A DNA stretch of 64,000 nt from Paenibacillus sp. IHBB 10380 (GCF_000949425.1 NZ_CP010976.1:3100001-3164000), one strand, 5' to 3'; counted from the stretch's first letter, positions 35,799 to 45,828 are shown. The notes: generated by a model from the sequence alone, not told the origin. Program-made: numbers and translations.

Positions 35799-37016
35799 TT
35801 AGGTTGCCACTTCTTTCTTATCTGCTACTTCTGGCTTCACAGCGAATAATGTCAGCAATCCGCCAATCGCCCCAACCCCAGCCATAACACCGAATAAGAC
35901 CCAATGATTAGCGTTCACTAATATCGAAACTATAGGGGGTCCTAATGAAACTCCGATAAACCTCATGCTACTGTATAGGGAAGTTATTGTCCCACGTTGC
36001 TCTTTCTCTACTCCTACCGTAATCAGTGCATCCATACAAGGGAGTGCAAGACCTATACCCGCCCCGCATAGTGAGAAGAAGCTAATCACAAAAATAATCT
36101 GGTTACTAAACCCGATAATGATCAGACACACACATAAAAGCGCCATGCCTGCAAAACCGATCCATTTCATTCTTTTCTTATTCTGACCAATAATTTTACC
36201 ACTGATATAAGAGCACAAACACAACAAGACTAAAGGAATGGCAAGCACAAGTCCTTTGATGATCCCATCCAGATGATATCGGGATTCTAATGTGTCGGAT
36301 AAATAAAAAAGAACCCCAAATAGAATAAACATGCATATACCACCGATAGCAAAAATAGCGTAGATCCAACGCCCCTTCTCCTTTAATATATTTTTCGTAT
36401 TCACCAAAAAGGTAGACAGGGGCATATCGTTACTGTCTTTTTTAGGCGTTCCCACTAAAAAAATCACTAATAATAAAGAAATAACACACAGAATAGGAAT
36501 ACTAATGAAGGGAAGATACCATAGAACGCTTCCAAGTGCAGCTCCAAGCACAGGACTAATCACCTTGCCAAAGGTGTTTGAAGTCTCAATAATCCCAAGC
36601 CCCTTACTTATCTCTTTCTCATCATCGAACATATCTCCAACAAGTGGTATAACAATAGGAAAGGCGCCCGAAGCACCAATTCCCTGCAAAAGTCTTCCTC
36701 CTAAAATGATCCAATACGCCGTCATGCCACCTGTTAACCAGGCTGCAACTGCAGAAACCACCCCACCTATGGCAGCAATAATGAGACTTGGAATAATTAC
36801 TTTTTTACGTCCGAATCGATCTGAAAGGTAGCCCGCAATAGGAATTAAAAGAATAGCTACGATGGCATATACGGTAATCAGCATACTAACTTTAAAAGAA
36901 CTAATATGTAGCTTGCGAGAAATTAAAGGTAAGATTGGAATCAGCATAGAATTACCTAGCGTCATAATGAGCGGAATAGAGGCCAGAGCTGCCAGATCCC
37001 ATTTCTTATTCTTCAT
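35799..37016 (-). CDS. MFS transporter, drug-efflux type
   Basis: 405 aa, twelve predicted membrane segments. The MFS signature between helices 2 and 3 is GYLSDRFGRKK (near residue 62), and LLQGIGASGAFP in helix 4 resembles motif C-type features of drug/proton antiporters. The last loop ends basic. The gene is monocistronic. A fragment of an AraC-type regulator lies just upstream in the opposite orientation (37166-37303), perhaps its former regulator. The substrate cannot be told. Confidence 0.85.
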   Translation of the reverse strand: MKNKKWDLAALASIPLIMTLGNSMLIPILPLISRKLHISSFKVSMLITVYAIVAILLIPIAGYLSDRFGRKKVIIPSLIIAAIGGVVSAVAAWLTGGMTAYWIILGGRLLQGIGASGAFPIVIPLVGDMFDDEKEISKGLGIIETSNTFGKVISPVLGAALGSVLWYLPFISIPILCVISLLLVIFLVGTPKKDSNDMPLSTFLVNTKNILKEKGRWIYAIFAIGGICMFILFGVLFYLSDTLESRYHLDGIIKGLVLAIPLVLLCLCSYISGKIIGQNKKRMKWIGFAGMALLCVCLIIIGFSNQIIFVISFFSLCGAGIGLALPCMDALITVGVEKEQRGTITSLYSSMRFIGVSLGPPIVSILVNANHWVLFGVMAGVGAIGGLLTLFAVKPEVADKKEVAT

Positions 37017-37165
37017 GACTAAACCACCTTTAAGTTACTTTCAGCTATTATGGTTTAATTCGAGCTTTTCTATTCCCATTCATCGGAAGCTCCCCGCGAA
37101 ACTAAGATAAAAAACGAGTCCCCCCACCCGTAAGCATCATGGATGCGTAAGGTAGGAGAACTCCG

Positions 37166-37303
37166 GTAGAACATCTGAAACAGGTATTAAATCATATTCA
37201 TCAACATGTTTCTGAACCTTTGAAACTCAAGGATTTAGCCTTAGAGATCACTATGAGCGAAGGACATTTCTGCCACTTCTTTAAACAAATGATCCACGAC
37301 TGA
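37166..37303 (+). pseudogene. AraC-family regulator remnant
   Basis: The plus strand encodes VEHLKQVLNHIHQHVSEPLK, then LKDLALEITMSEGHFCHFFK and QMIHD before a TGA. This is the first helix-turn-helix of an AraC C-terminal domain (compare H-x-FCxxFKxxM in intact relatives such as 60647-61492). The second helix-turn-helix and the sensor domain are missing. It abuts the stop of the helicase gene (37305). Decayed copy. Confidence 0.65.
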
Positions 37304-37304
37304 G

Positions 37305-39653
37305 TTAGAGCAGATCATATTTATCTGAAGATACATCTGTAATAAAGTGACTCGGCTCACCAAGGCTATACAGGTGAAGTAGGTGCATCGCTCTTGTACA
37401 GACAGTGTAGAACAACTTCCGTTCACTTTCTCTCGTATATACACGATTAGATGCATCATAGATGAGGACGGCGTCGAACTCGACTCCTTTAGCCAGATAC
37501 GATGGGATGACCAGTGTTCCTTTGGCAAAGGACGGCGTCGTCTTTGTTACTTTTTTCAAAGTTAACTGATCCTTCAAGTCATCATATACACGTTCTGTCT
37601 CTTCTAGCGTCTTACAAATAATCGCTGTATGCTCATAGCCTTGTTCATTCAGCATTTCAATATCTGCAATAATCTTCCGATGTAGCTGTTCGCGATCTGT
37701 TTGTACACTAACGAGTGGCTTCTCTCCCTTGCGATTAAAAGGAACAATATTCTCTCCACCTGGCATCATACTCCGCGTAAAATCCACAATCTCATACGTA
37801 GAACGATAACTTCGAATCAAGTTGATGACTTCTGTTTCACTCGGACCATATAGTTCTTGTAGTGATTCTAAATTACCCAGCACAGATGCATGAGAGTAAA
37901 TTCCTTGATTCAGATCTCCTAAAGCTGTCATACGAGCTCTTGGGAACATTTTCTTCAAATACTGCAATTGGAATGGGGAATAATCCTGTACTTCATCCAC
38001 AAATACATAACGAATCATATTATTGCTCTGGAAACCTTTCACTAGCTCTTGAAGATATAAATACGGTGTTGCATCTTCATAGGCAAGCTTTCCTTGGTTA
38101 AGCTCATCTACAGTTAATGTGCATATCTCATTCCACCAACGTGGTAACGTCTCTTCTCCACTAACTAAGCGAATAAGTCCCTCATTCTGGAACAACTCAC
38201 GATACAATCCTCTAACATCCACAAATCGCTTCCGTTTAATCCATTTCCGAACCGGCTTCAACCATTCATTCACAATCATTCTTGCAAGCAAATTCTGTTC
38301 CCGATCGACATCATTGAAAGTATCTTTTCGGGCATGCTGCTTACGCCTTATGTGAGTGTATGCCTTCTGATATTCATCAGGACCAAGCAGCTCAATTTGG
38401 CTATCTACCCATGCAGCTGATCGCTCATTTCGAGCGAATGTTGCCAACTCTTTGATCATCCATTCTCGCATCAACTCAATACGATTAGCAAGCTTAACAC
38501 CCTTATCAAAACTGTAAAATTTCTTTACCATATCTTCCGCAGCTATAATAAGGCGCCCTTGGAATCGAATAGGCTTAAATTTCATCCCTTCAATCTCCAA
38601 CTGCTCTTTATACTTCGTGATGGCTTCCAGAAAAACTTGTGAAGATTTATAAGCAATGCTAGCTCGTTTCACTTCAAGCGACTGTCCTTCATCGGTATTC
38701 AGCATAGATTCCATTTGTGAGAATATATCTTCAAGCTCGAAATCTTTTGCCAATCGATGATCTAGATAAGCCTGAAAGGTCGTCTGCTGCATATTCTCCT
38801 CACCCAACTCTGGCAGTACGGTTGAGACATAGCTATTAAACAACGGGTTAGGTGAGAAAAGAAGCACTTGATCTGCTTTCAAACTGGCTCGGTATTTGTA
38901 TAGTAGATACGCAACTCTTTGCAGAGCAGCCGATGTCTTACCACTTCCAGCCGAACCCTGCACGACCAACATTCGACTCTTATCATTTCGAATCACAGCA
39001 TTCTGTTCTTTCTGTATCGTTGCTACAATACTTTTCATTTGGTTATCCGCACTATGACTAAGTACTTGCTGAAGCAACTCATCGCCAATCGTCACACCTG
39101 TGTCAAATAGCACATCAATGTGGGCATTACGAATGACGAACTGTCGCTTAAGCTTCATCACTCCACTCATCTCACCCGCGGGTGTCTCATAACTAGCAGG
39201 TCCTGGCGCACCATCATAATAGAGACTAGATACAGGTGCCCTCCAGTCATATACAAGGAACGTCTCATCGTCATTGTCTAGAAATGAAGCAATCCCAAGA
39301 TAGATCACATCCGTCTGTCCCGTACCTTCTTCTTCAAAATCAATTCGTCCGAAATAGGGCGACTTTACGAGTAGTTTCATTTTTTTCAGAGCTTCTGAGA
39401 CCTGTAAATGACTTCTTTCCCGCTCCGATAATACTTGCGACTGCTGTCGCAAACTCGTCGAAGTCTCGCCTAAGTCATCCGAGCTACTGAAGTTGACTCT
39501 AACTTCATCCCAGAATTCTTTACGTAAGTCGACTACATCGCCTCGAACTGTTCCTACTTCCATCTGCAGTTTCTCGATACGACGAGCTACTTTCTCAGTT
39601 ACTTCATCAACCCGATCCTGCTCATGACGCCACTCCTGATCGTTCGTGCTCAT
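37305..39653 (-). CDS. helD: UvrD/Rep-like helicase HelD (RNA-polymerase-associated)
   Basis: 782 aa superfamily-1 ATPase. An N-terminal coiled-coil arm (about 1-70) precedes the Walker A motif VQGSAGSGKTSAAL near residue 228. Later motifs are VDEVQDYSPFQLQ (Walker B), ALGDLNQGIYSH, LIRSYRSTYEI, KGVEFDAVLIYDA and FYTVCTRAMHLL. HelD binds RNA polymerase and, using ATP, releases it from stalled or dormant complexes; it is transcriptional, not a repair helicase. Length and the lack of UvrD insertion domains fit HelD. Monocistronic. Confidence 0.88.
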   Translation of the reverse strand: MSTNDQEWRHEQDRVDEVTEKVARRIEKLQMEVGTVRGDVVDLRKEFWDEVRVNFSSSDDLGETSTSLRQQSQVLSERERSHLQVSEALKKMKLLVKSPYFGRIDFEEEGTGQTDVIYLGIASFLDNDDETFLVYDWRAPVSSLYYDGAPGPASYETPAGEMSGVMKLKRQFVIRNAHIDVLFDTGVTIGDELLQQVLSHSADNQMKSIVATIQKEQNAVIRNDKSRMLVVQGSAGSGKTSAALQRVAYLLYKYRASLKADQVLLFSPNPLFNSYVSTVLPELGEENMQQTTFQAYLDHRLAKDFELEDIFSQMESMLNTDEGQSLEVKRASIAYKSSQVFLEAITKYKEQLEIEGMKFKPIRFQGRLIIAAEDMVKKFYSFDKGVKLANRIELMREWMIKELATFARNERSAAWVDSQIELLGPDEYQKAYTHIRRKQHARKDTFNDVDREQNLLARMIVNEWLKPVRKWIKRKRFVDVRGLYRELFQNEGLIRLVSGEETLPRWWNEICTLTVDELNQGKLAYEDATPYLYLQELVKGFQSNNMIRYVFVDEVQDYSPFQLQYLKKMFPRARMTALGDLNQGIYSHASVLGNLESLQELYGPSETEVINLIRSYRSTYEIVDFTRSMMPGGENIVPFNRKGEKPLVSVQTDREQLHRKIIADIEMLNEQGYEHTAIICKTLEETERVYDDLKDQLTLKKVTKTTPSFAKGTLVIPSYLAKGVEFDAVLIYDASNRVYTRESERKLFYTVCTRAMHLLHLYSLGEPSHFITDVSSDKYDLL

Positions 39654-39840
39654 GTATAATCCATCCCCTTACGTTGTTTGACAATATCGTTTTAACGTGC
39701 TACTATTATAGTAGAATTGTTATGTTTTTTATACTTTTCTTCCATTTACATGACATCTTTCTATTGTAACAATCCATGGAATATAAATCAAATCATGATC
39801 TAACCTCATATGATAATTTATGAAATTGTGTCTTACAATG

Positions 39841-39887
39841 ACAACAAACGGATATCCTCCCTTTATGGGAGGATATCCGTTTGTTGT
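39841..39887. terminator. Perfect 21-bp hairpin terminator
   Basis: Arms 39841-39861 and 39867-39887 pair without mismatch around a 5-base loop; flanking T/A runs allow use in both directions. It lies just downstream (minus strand) of the adenine deaminase remnant. Confidence 0.85.
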
Positions 39888-39900
39888 TTATTTATACTAA

Positions 39901-40576
39901 TTAGACGTTCTCAACCTCTTGAACAAATAAAGAAACAATATGAATTCCATCCGCAGAAATGGTTACAAGACCTTTGTCTGACAAACGGATCTCCGGAATA
40001 ACGACAAGTGCCAGCAAGGATAAGGTCATGAATGCATTATTCAGACTGCAACCTGCACGAAGTAATGCTTGACTTATCGCTTCGGACTGATGAGCCACGG
40101 TTTCAAATGGCTCCGGCGACATCAAGCCCCCAATAGGTAAAGGAAATATTGTTTCTAGCTTCCTCTAACATGAACCGCAAGCCATCGAGCCCTAACACAT
40201 TGGATATTTCATGAGCATCAAAGAAACCTCCTGTCGTTCCTAGAGGTAATACAGCTCTTGCAAACTCAGTTACGGTTAACTGCGTACTTTCGATGTGACA
40301 GTGACCATCTAGTAGCCCCGGTGCAGCATATTTCCCATGAGCATCAATAACAACCGTATTCTCGCCTATCGTATGATTTATATCTTTACCCACATATGCA
40401 ATCCTTGAGCCTTGAACAGCTATACACATATGCGGAATAATTTCACCAGATACCACATTCACCAACGTTGTATTAATCACAACCAACGTAGCTTTAAGAT
40501 CACCACGAGCCGTAGCCACTAAGTCAGGTACCCAATCTGCTAAAGTTGCTCTTTTCCATTTATCTTGTCTCGTCAT
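39901..40576 (-). pseudogene. ade: Adenine deaminase, internally deleted
   Basis: The 5' part (from the ATG at 40576) encodes the adenine deaminase N-terminus with the metal-binding block PGLLDGHCHIES and LPLGTTGGFFDAHEI. The 3' part (39901 to about 40140) encodes the C-terminus in another frame: LPIGGLMSPEPFETV, then AGCSLNNAFMTLSLLALVVIPE and the end. The junction is near 40130-40145, and about 370 codons of the catalytic core are missing relative to the usual ~575-580 aa. The -10 TATAAT (40609-40614), GGAGG site and terminator are still present, so the deletion may be recent. Confidence 0.85.
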
Positions 40577-40749
40577 TTGAATACCCCGCCTCCTAGATGC
40601 TTGCTAGTATTATAATGGGATGTTACTTATATGTAAACGAACTCTTCAATACATACGAGTCCGCAAATAAGGCTACCCTTAGAACACATAGGTAACCTTA
40701 GCAATAATGATATTTAAAAACGATGGCAAGACGGCACTTGCTAACTTAT

Positions 40750-41832
40750 TTATTTCAGTTGTTTTCTGAACCAAGATCGCCATCCTGTAATCATATTCTC
40801 ATCATCGTAACCATGGTGATGATCCACTAAGCGATTAAGGCGATTCAATTGATACCCATAGTCATACAATGATGCTGCTACGATAGAAAGTCTAAACGTG
40901 CCATTAATATTCGTTTCGTTATACCTTTGAATGGTTCGTTTCATAAATTCGTCGCTATGCTCGTCTGATAATAACGAATCCGTTGTATTCGCCTTCAACT
41001 TATCTCCTAATTTAAGTAAAATATGTTCATGAAATTTAGTCAAATTGACAATTTGATCATGAAAATCTTGATCGGTATCCGGCAGCCGTTCACATTGAAA
41101 ATAATGTTCATCAATGGCATCAAGTACTTCTCGCCCTTTGCATAATGTATTTAGCATTTGCTTATAGACCACTAATCGTCTGCTTTCACTGAACGAAGCT
41201 TTTCTCATCTTCTTATGTTCTTCCTCGAACAATGAATATTTATCAGCGAGCGCTCGGATATCTCCCCTTAGCGCACTCTTCTCGTCCCGGAATACATTTT
41301 CCTTAATTTCATTCGTAATTGAAGTTCGCAGTAACAAAGACATATGATCAAATATCGTCTGAATTTGTACACTTAATTGAACCTTAGGTTTAGGTGGAAA
41401 CACCAAAATATTGATTAAGAAAGCTGATACAATCCCGACCAGACTTAGAGAGAACCGATTCAATGCGAAATCCCACTGTCCCGAAGCTTCCATAACAGCA
41501 ATAACCGTTACCAATGTCAGTCCAATCGTATCCCCCATTTTGAGCTTCAAGCAGACCATGATAACAAGAATACAGACGAGTCCGATCGCAATGGGTTCAT
41601 TAGAAAAGAAATAACCAGCTAGCACTGCTATTATTGCCCCTAGCGTGTTGGTCTGAAGTTGATCTAAGAAATAGCGCCACGAACGATAAATCGAAGGCTG
41701 CATAGCGAAAATAGCTGCCACAGCAGAAATAACATGTGGAGACAAATCAAGCCAAGAACTAATATACAAGGCGAGGGTAACCGCAATCCCCGTCTTAAGC
41801 ATACGTGCACCAAAAGTCACTTTTGAATCCAC
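40750..41832 (-). CDS. Aromatic-acid-exporter-family membrane protein (ArAE_1)
   Basis: 360 aa. The N-terminal half has six membrane segments (for example TGIAVTLALYISSWL, ISAVAAIFAMQPSIYRSWRY, LGAIIAVLAGYFF) matching the FUSC/ArAE family of B. subtilis YqjA type. The C-terminal half is a soluble, charged helical domain (about 170-345). Family members are proposed efflux proteins; the substrate is unknown. Single gene with its own intergenic spaces on both sides. Confidence 0.8.
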   Translation of the reverse strand: MDSKVTFGARMLKTGIAVTLALYISSWLDLSPHVISAVAAIFAMQPSIYRSWRYFLDQLQTNTLGAIIAVLAGYFFSNEPIAIGLVCILVIMVCLKLKMGDTIGLTLVTVIAVMEASGQWDFALNRFSLSLVGIVSAFLINILVFPPKPKVQLSVQIQTIFDHMSLLLRTSITNEIKENVFRDEKSALRGDIRALADKYSLFEEEHKKMRKASFSESRRLVVYKQMLNTLCKGREVLDAIDEHYFQCERLPDTDQDFHDQIVNLTKFHEHILLKLGDKLKANTTDSLLSDEHSDEFMKRTIQRYNETNINGTFRLSIVAASLYDYGYQLNRLNRLVDHHHGYDDENMITGWRSWFRKQLK

Positions 41833-41968
41833 TCCTTTACATAAAACTAAAATAGATTACCCTGTCATGCCCGAAATGATACATGCATGAAATTTACAAT
41901 ATTGCTCATACTACAATTTGTGAAATACAAAATATAGAAACTATAACTTTTAAGAGGTGTAACTAATT

Positions 41969-42439
41969 ATGAAATCAAAGATAACCTTAATATTGTCTTG
42001 TACAGTACCTTACCTTATCGCAAGTAGTATAGGAATGGCAACTTCCACTGCCCACGCTGTACAATCTACAGCACATATCGTATCCATGCCCATCATCAAG
42101 CCCGATCACCATCACCAGCACGGTAAACATTATGGCATTCTGAAAGACGCTGCCACCCTATTAGGATTGAAGCGTCAAGACCTAATTCGTGAATGGAAGG
42201 CTGGCAAAACACTTGCACAGATTGCAGTAGCGACAAAAGGATGGGATGAACAGACATTCACACAAAAACTAAGTGATAAACAAATACAAAACATTGATCA
42301 AGAAGTCAACTCCGGCAAAATCACATTAGAAGAAGGTAATCGTATGAAAAGTAACTTACCTAAATATATCAAGAAAGCCTTGCAGTACACCCACAAGAAT
42401 CACCATGAACGGCAACAAGGCTCCTTCTCTCATATTTAA
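41969..42439 (+). CDS. Small secreted His-rich protein
   Basis: 156 aa. A signal peptide (LILSCTVPYLIASSIGMATSTAHA) is followed by a His-rich patch (KPDHHHQHGKHYG) and a helical repeat of the kind LLGLKRQDLIREWKAGKTLAQIAVATKGW, a pattern common in secreted Paenibacillus/Bacillus proteins of unknown role. The C-terminus is again His-rich (HKNHHERQQG). The His clusters suggest metal binding, by inference only. AAGAGGTG precedes the ATG. It is flanked by a clean terminator. Confidence 0.65.
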   Translation: MKSKITLILSCTVPYLIASSIGMATSTAHAVQSTAHIVSMPIIKPDHHHQHGKHYGILKDAATLLGLKRQDLIREWKAGKTLAQIAVATKGWDEQTFTQKLSDKQIQNIDQEVNSGKITLEEGNRMKSNLPKYIKKALQYTHKNHHERQQGSFSHI

Positions 42440-42452
42440 TATCAATTGAACA

Positions 42453-42484
42453 CTAAAATCCTAACTTCGTGGTTAGGATTTTAG
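42453..42484. terminator. Terminator between convergent genes
   Basis: CTAAAATCCTAAC (42453-42465) pairs perfectly with 42472-42484 around TTCGTG. It serves the secreted protein gene and, in reverse, the AI-2E-type transporter gene. Confidence 0.8.
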
Positions 42485-42501
42485 TATATATTGTATTCAA
42501 T

Positions 42502-43563
42502 TTATTGTAACTTCTTTGACTTAGACTTCTTGATAAGCGGCAATGACACAGGTACCTCAAGTAAATCCAATAAAAACATGAAGATGGGTACTCCGAGAAT
42601 CAGACCCCATACACCGAAGAAATGTTCGGCCACGATCAATATCGTAAATGTATAAAATATAGGAAGATGTGTCTTAGAAGACATGAACTTAGGATTCATG
42701 AAATAAGCTTCAAATGCATGTAACCCTGCGACCATGATAAGCACATAGATAATTTTTGCAATTCCACCGATCTTGAAAGCAATCGCACATAAAGGGATTA
42801 GAGATACAAACACCCCTACTACAGGCACCAATCCGAATAGAAAGATCATAATGGCTAAACCAAATAAATTAGTAAAGCCCATCGTCCATAAAAAAAAGGT
42901 TGAAATAATACAGTTAATTAAGGATATCATGAACTGAACTTCAATCACTTTTCCGAATGAAAATACAAACTTCTTACCAAAATAGGCTAGCTCATCGTAT
43001 ATATAAACGATTTTGCTTTCCTTGAAATTAGCAGTGAAATGAGTTACCTTTTCCTTCTCTAACATAAAGAATAAGCTCATGATGATCGCGATACCGATGT
43101 CAAAACCCCACTGACCAATATCGGAAATGGTCTTGACCAATAAATTCAGACCCTGATCTACATAGCTAACGACATCAATTTTACGCAATGTTTCCATGAT
43201 ATAGTTGACTACTTTGTATTCCGTAGGCTCGAAGGGTCTACTATAGAATACAATCACTTGCTGTACAAGTTCATTAAGCTGCCAGATCAGCTTTGGAGCA
43301 TATTTATAGGCTCCAATTATCATAAGACCGATAACAGCAACATACAGCACAATAATTATAAATTTCCTACTTATTCGGAGATCATCACTTAACCTACGTG
43401 TTAAGAATGAATAGAATCGATTGACCAGATACGTAATGATAAACGTAATTAAGATCAAGTTCATCATACTCTTAAATAGATAGAGGACCATTACTGCAAA
43501 TACTAATACAATTAATCTTCTTATCAATGGGATTTGCAGTGTGTTTTTGAATGATGTCATCAC
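42502..43563 (-). CDS. AI-2E-family transporter
   Basis: 353 aa, about eight membrane segments. Family hallmarks: the first helix pair, the cytoplasmic stretch near LNELVQQVI, the FFMLEKEK region after a hydrophobic helix (near residue 160), and the C-terminal block IFLFGLVPVVGVF to EAYFMNPKFMSSKTHLP. Members export small molecules or exchange ions with protons; a role in AI-2 export is not established for most. A GTG at 43563 is followed at once by an ATG; either may be the start. Confidence 0.85.
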   Translation of the reverse strand: MMTSFKNTLQIPLIRRLIVLVFAVMVLYLFKSMMNLILITFIITYLVNRFYSFLTRRLSDDLRISRKFIIIVLYVAVIGLMIIGAYKYAPKLIWQLNELVQQVIVFYSRPFEPTEYKVVNYIMETLRKIDVVSYVDQGLNLLVKTISDIGQWGFDIGIAIIMSLFFMLEKEKVTHFTANFKESKIVYIYDELAYFGKKFVFSFGKVIEVQFMISLINCIISTFFLWTMGFTNLFGLAIMIFLFGLVPVVGVFVSLIPLCAIAFKIGGIAKIIYVLIMVAGLHAFEAYFMNPKFMSSKTHLPIFYTFTILIVAEHFFGVWGLILGVPIFMFLLDLLEVPVSLPLIKKSKSKKLQ

Positions 43564-43630
43564 GAAAGGAAAGACTCCCTGCTATCAATGTATTTTAGAA
43601 TAAGTATACCATCAAGTAAGGTTCATCGCT

Positions 43631-44263
43631 TCAACGTTTCTTAAATCTTTTGAAACATATAATACAGATCAGAATCCAAGCACTACTGGCAAGATATCCT
43701 CCGATAATATCACTTGGGTAATGAACACCTAAATATACACGACTTACGCCAATAAGAAGAATCATGGTTGCACTGCAAATAAGTAATATAATTCTTGCTG
43801 CTCTTGGCCTTGTGTATCTCCACATTAAATAAGTCAGTATTCCATAGAACGAGAATGCAGCCATAGAATGTCCACTAGGGAAACTGAAACCTTCGATTTC
43901 AATCAGTCTATGTAAATCTGGTCTCACCCTTTTAAATATGTTTTTCAACATTATATTCATTAATGGAGAACCCAGAACGACCGCAAAGAATAAAATCAAC
44001 TCCTGACGATGTTTAAATACCACATACAAAATGAACAATGTACAAATGGATATCATGATCATCACGCCAGCTGAACCTACTGCTGTAAACCACATCATAA
44101 CACCTGTCCAAGCTGGACTTTCTAAGCCTTGAATAAAGGATATGATAGGATTGTCAAAGAAAGCAACACGATTCCCTCCAATAGCCAAAGCTACGCCTAC
44201 AAACATTAATAGACAGATGATCATGAGAATATAAATCAGACTTGAATGGATTTTCAATTTCAT
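43631..44263 (-). CDS. PAP2-family phosphatase (undecaprenyl-PP phosphatase-like)
   Basis: 210 aa integral membrane protein with six helices and the three acid-phosphatase motifs: KRVRPDLHR, FPSGHSMAAFSFYG (catalytic His) and SRVYLGVHYPSDIIGG. Such enzymes dephosphorylate undecaprenyl pyrophosphate or phosphatidic acid at the outer membrane face. The start has GGAGG 11 bases upstream. It lies 67 bp from the transporter gene, same strand, possibly co-transcribed. Confidence 0.88.
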   Translation of the reverse strand: MKLKIHSSLIYILMIICLLMFVGVALAIGGNRVAFFDNPIISFIQGLESPAWTGVMMWFTAVGSAGVMIMISICTLFILYVVFKHRQELILFFAVVLGSPLMNIMLKNIFKRVRPDLHRLIEIEGFSFPSGHSMAAFSFYGILTYLMWRYTRPRAARIILLICSATMILLIGVSRVYLGVHYPSDIIGGYLASSAWILICIICFKRFKKR

Positions 44264-44531
44264 ATATGTCTATTCCTCCGAGTATTTGAACTAAAATAGT
44301 ATAGCACCATCCATAAATGTTTATCCACACAAACAGACAAAATTTTTAACTTCCTGACCAAAAAACCAAAGCTGTCTCTCTTAATCATACATTACAGTTA
44401 TCCGCATTAAAGAATTATTAAATCCTCAAGACTATTTTTTATTATTTCTTAAGGAATGATTGTAACTCTTCTGGTAAAGTGTTAGAAATAGAAGGTATTG
44501 TTGTTGTTAATTAAAAGGAGGATATCATTTA

Positions 44532-45752
44532 ATGTCAGACAAAGACAAAGAAACATGGAATGAGAAAGAGGACAATAAGGAAGAAAAATCTCTGGAGAAC
44601 ACATCGGAGCCACTTCAAGAGCAGACAGATTCTGTGAGTCACCCAGCAGCGGAGGAACTAAACGGTACGGTTGACCTATCATCTGCCGACACATCTGATT
44701 CGGTTCATGTAGGTAATGAAAGTGAACCTCTGGATGTAAATCCTGTTACTCCAACACAGCCTGTCGATTATGTTGAACCCTCGAGCTCAGGTGACCCAGA
44801 CAATGGTAACCGTTCAACACGGATATGGATAGGTGTTTCACTCGTACTCGCCATCATTTTGGTCGTTGTACTTATTAGACCTCCATTCAACGGCAGTAAC
44901 CAAGACAATTCTGACGCTGTCGCGACTGTAAATAATGTGAACATTAGTAAGGACAAGCTATACGATGCTCTAGTAGTAGCTGGTGGTGCACAAACACTTG
45001 ATTCTCTAATTACTGAGGAACTAATCGAACAAGAAGCCGTTAAAGCGAAAATAACGGTGACTGATGCTGATTTCGATAAGGAAATTGCAACAATCAAGAA
45101 GAACTTTCCTACAGAAGAAGCCTTCAACGAAGCTTTGGGACAAGCAGGTATGACACTTGCTAATTTGAAGGATCAAATGAAGCCTAAAGTTAAAATACGT
45201 AAGATACTAGAACCAAAAGTAACAGTTACAGATGCTGATGTGAAACAAAATTTCGAAGATAACAAAGCAACCTACGACACTGCTGAACAAGTTCGAGCTT
45301 CTCACATTTTGGTTGCCACCAAAGCAGAAGCTGAAGCAATATTGAAAGAGCTAAAAGCTGGTGGAGATTTCGCTGCCATTGCTAAAGAAAAATCAATCGA
45401 CCCTGGATCTAAAGATGCTGGCGGAGATTTGGATTTCTTTGCACGTGGGGCGATGGTTGAGCCCTTTGAAAAAGTTGCCTTTGCATTAAAAAAAGATGAA
45501 TTGAGCGGTGTTGTATCGACAACTCACGGATTCCATATCATCAAACTCACAGATCGTAAAGAAGCTCATAAAGCAACTTTAGAAGAAAAATCTGCTGATA
45601 TTCGTGAGCAACTTGTTACTGCCAAGGTTTCTGAAATGTCCGCAACTTGGCTTGCAGAAATCAAAGAAAAAGCAACTATCAAGAATACACTTGAAGAAAA
45701 AGCTGCTGTAAGCACTGGCACTACCGCTCCAACTACGGACACAGCGAAGTAA
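44532..45752 (+). CDS. Membrane-anchored peptidyl-prolyl isomerase (PrsA/SurA-like)
   Basis: 406 aa. An acidic, low-complexity cytoplasmic N-terminus (about 1-95) precedes a single membrane anchor (IWIGVSLVLAIILVVVLI, near 97-114). A SurA_N-like helical domain (LDSLITEELIEQEAVKAKI) leads to a parvulin rotamase domain with VRASHILVATKAEAE near residue 253, SIDPGSKDAGGDLDFF and VVSTTHGFHIIKL. It should help fold exported proteins. The long cytoplasmic acidic region is unlike the usual lipoprotein PrsA. AAAGGAGG lies 10 bases upstream; a terminator follows. Confidence 0.87.
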   Translation: MSDKDKETWNEKEDNKEEKSLENTSEPLQEQTDSVSHPAAEELNGTVDLSSADTSDSVHVGNESEPLDVNPVTPTQPVDYVEPSSSGDPDNGNRSTRIWIGVSLVLAIILVVVLIRPPFNGSNQDNSDAVATVNNVNISKDKLYDALVVAGGAQTLDSLITEELIEQEAVKAKITVTDADFDKEIATIKKNFPTEEAFNEALGQAGMTLANLKDQMKPKVKIRKILEPKVTVTDADVKQNFEDNKATYDTAEQVRASHILVATKAEAEAILKELKAGGDFAAIAKEKSIDPGSKDAGGDLDFFARGAMVEPFEKVAFALKKDELSGVVSTTHGFHIIKLTDRKEAHKATLEEKSADIREQLVTAKVSEMSATWLAEIKEKATIKNTLEEKAAVSTGTTAPTTDTAK

Positions 45753-45774
45753 TTAACCTACTTCATTGAGATCT

Positions 45775-45803
45775 ACCGCGTGAGAACCTTCACGCGGTTT
45801 TTT
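45775..45803 (+). terminator. Terminator of the foldase gene
   Basis: ACCGCGTGA/TCACGCGGT stem with GAACCT loop, followed by TTTTTT. Confidence 0.88.
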
Positions 45804-45828
45804 CTTATATGGAGACATGGCAGCTGAT

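Noticed and set aside
40675..40700. Imperfect inverted repeat AAGGCTACC/GGTAACCTT between the exporter gene and the ade remnant
   Set aside because: One mismatch in a short stem and no U-tract; too weak to call a terminator or operator.
41901..42000. Overlap of an antisense gene with the start of the His-rich protein gene
   Set aside because: Antisense frames here are short and lack ribosome sites.
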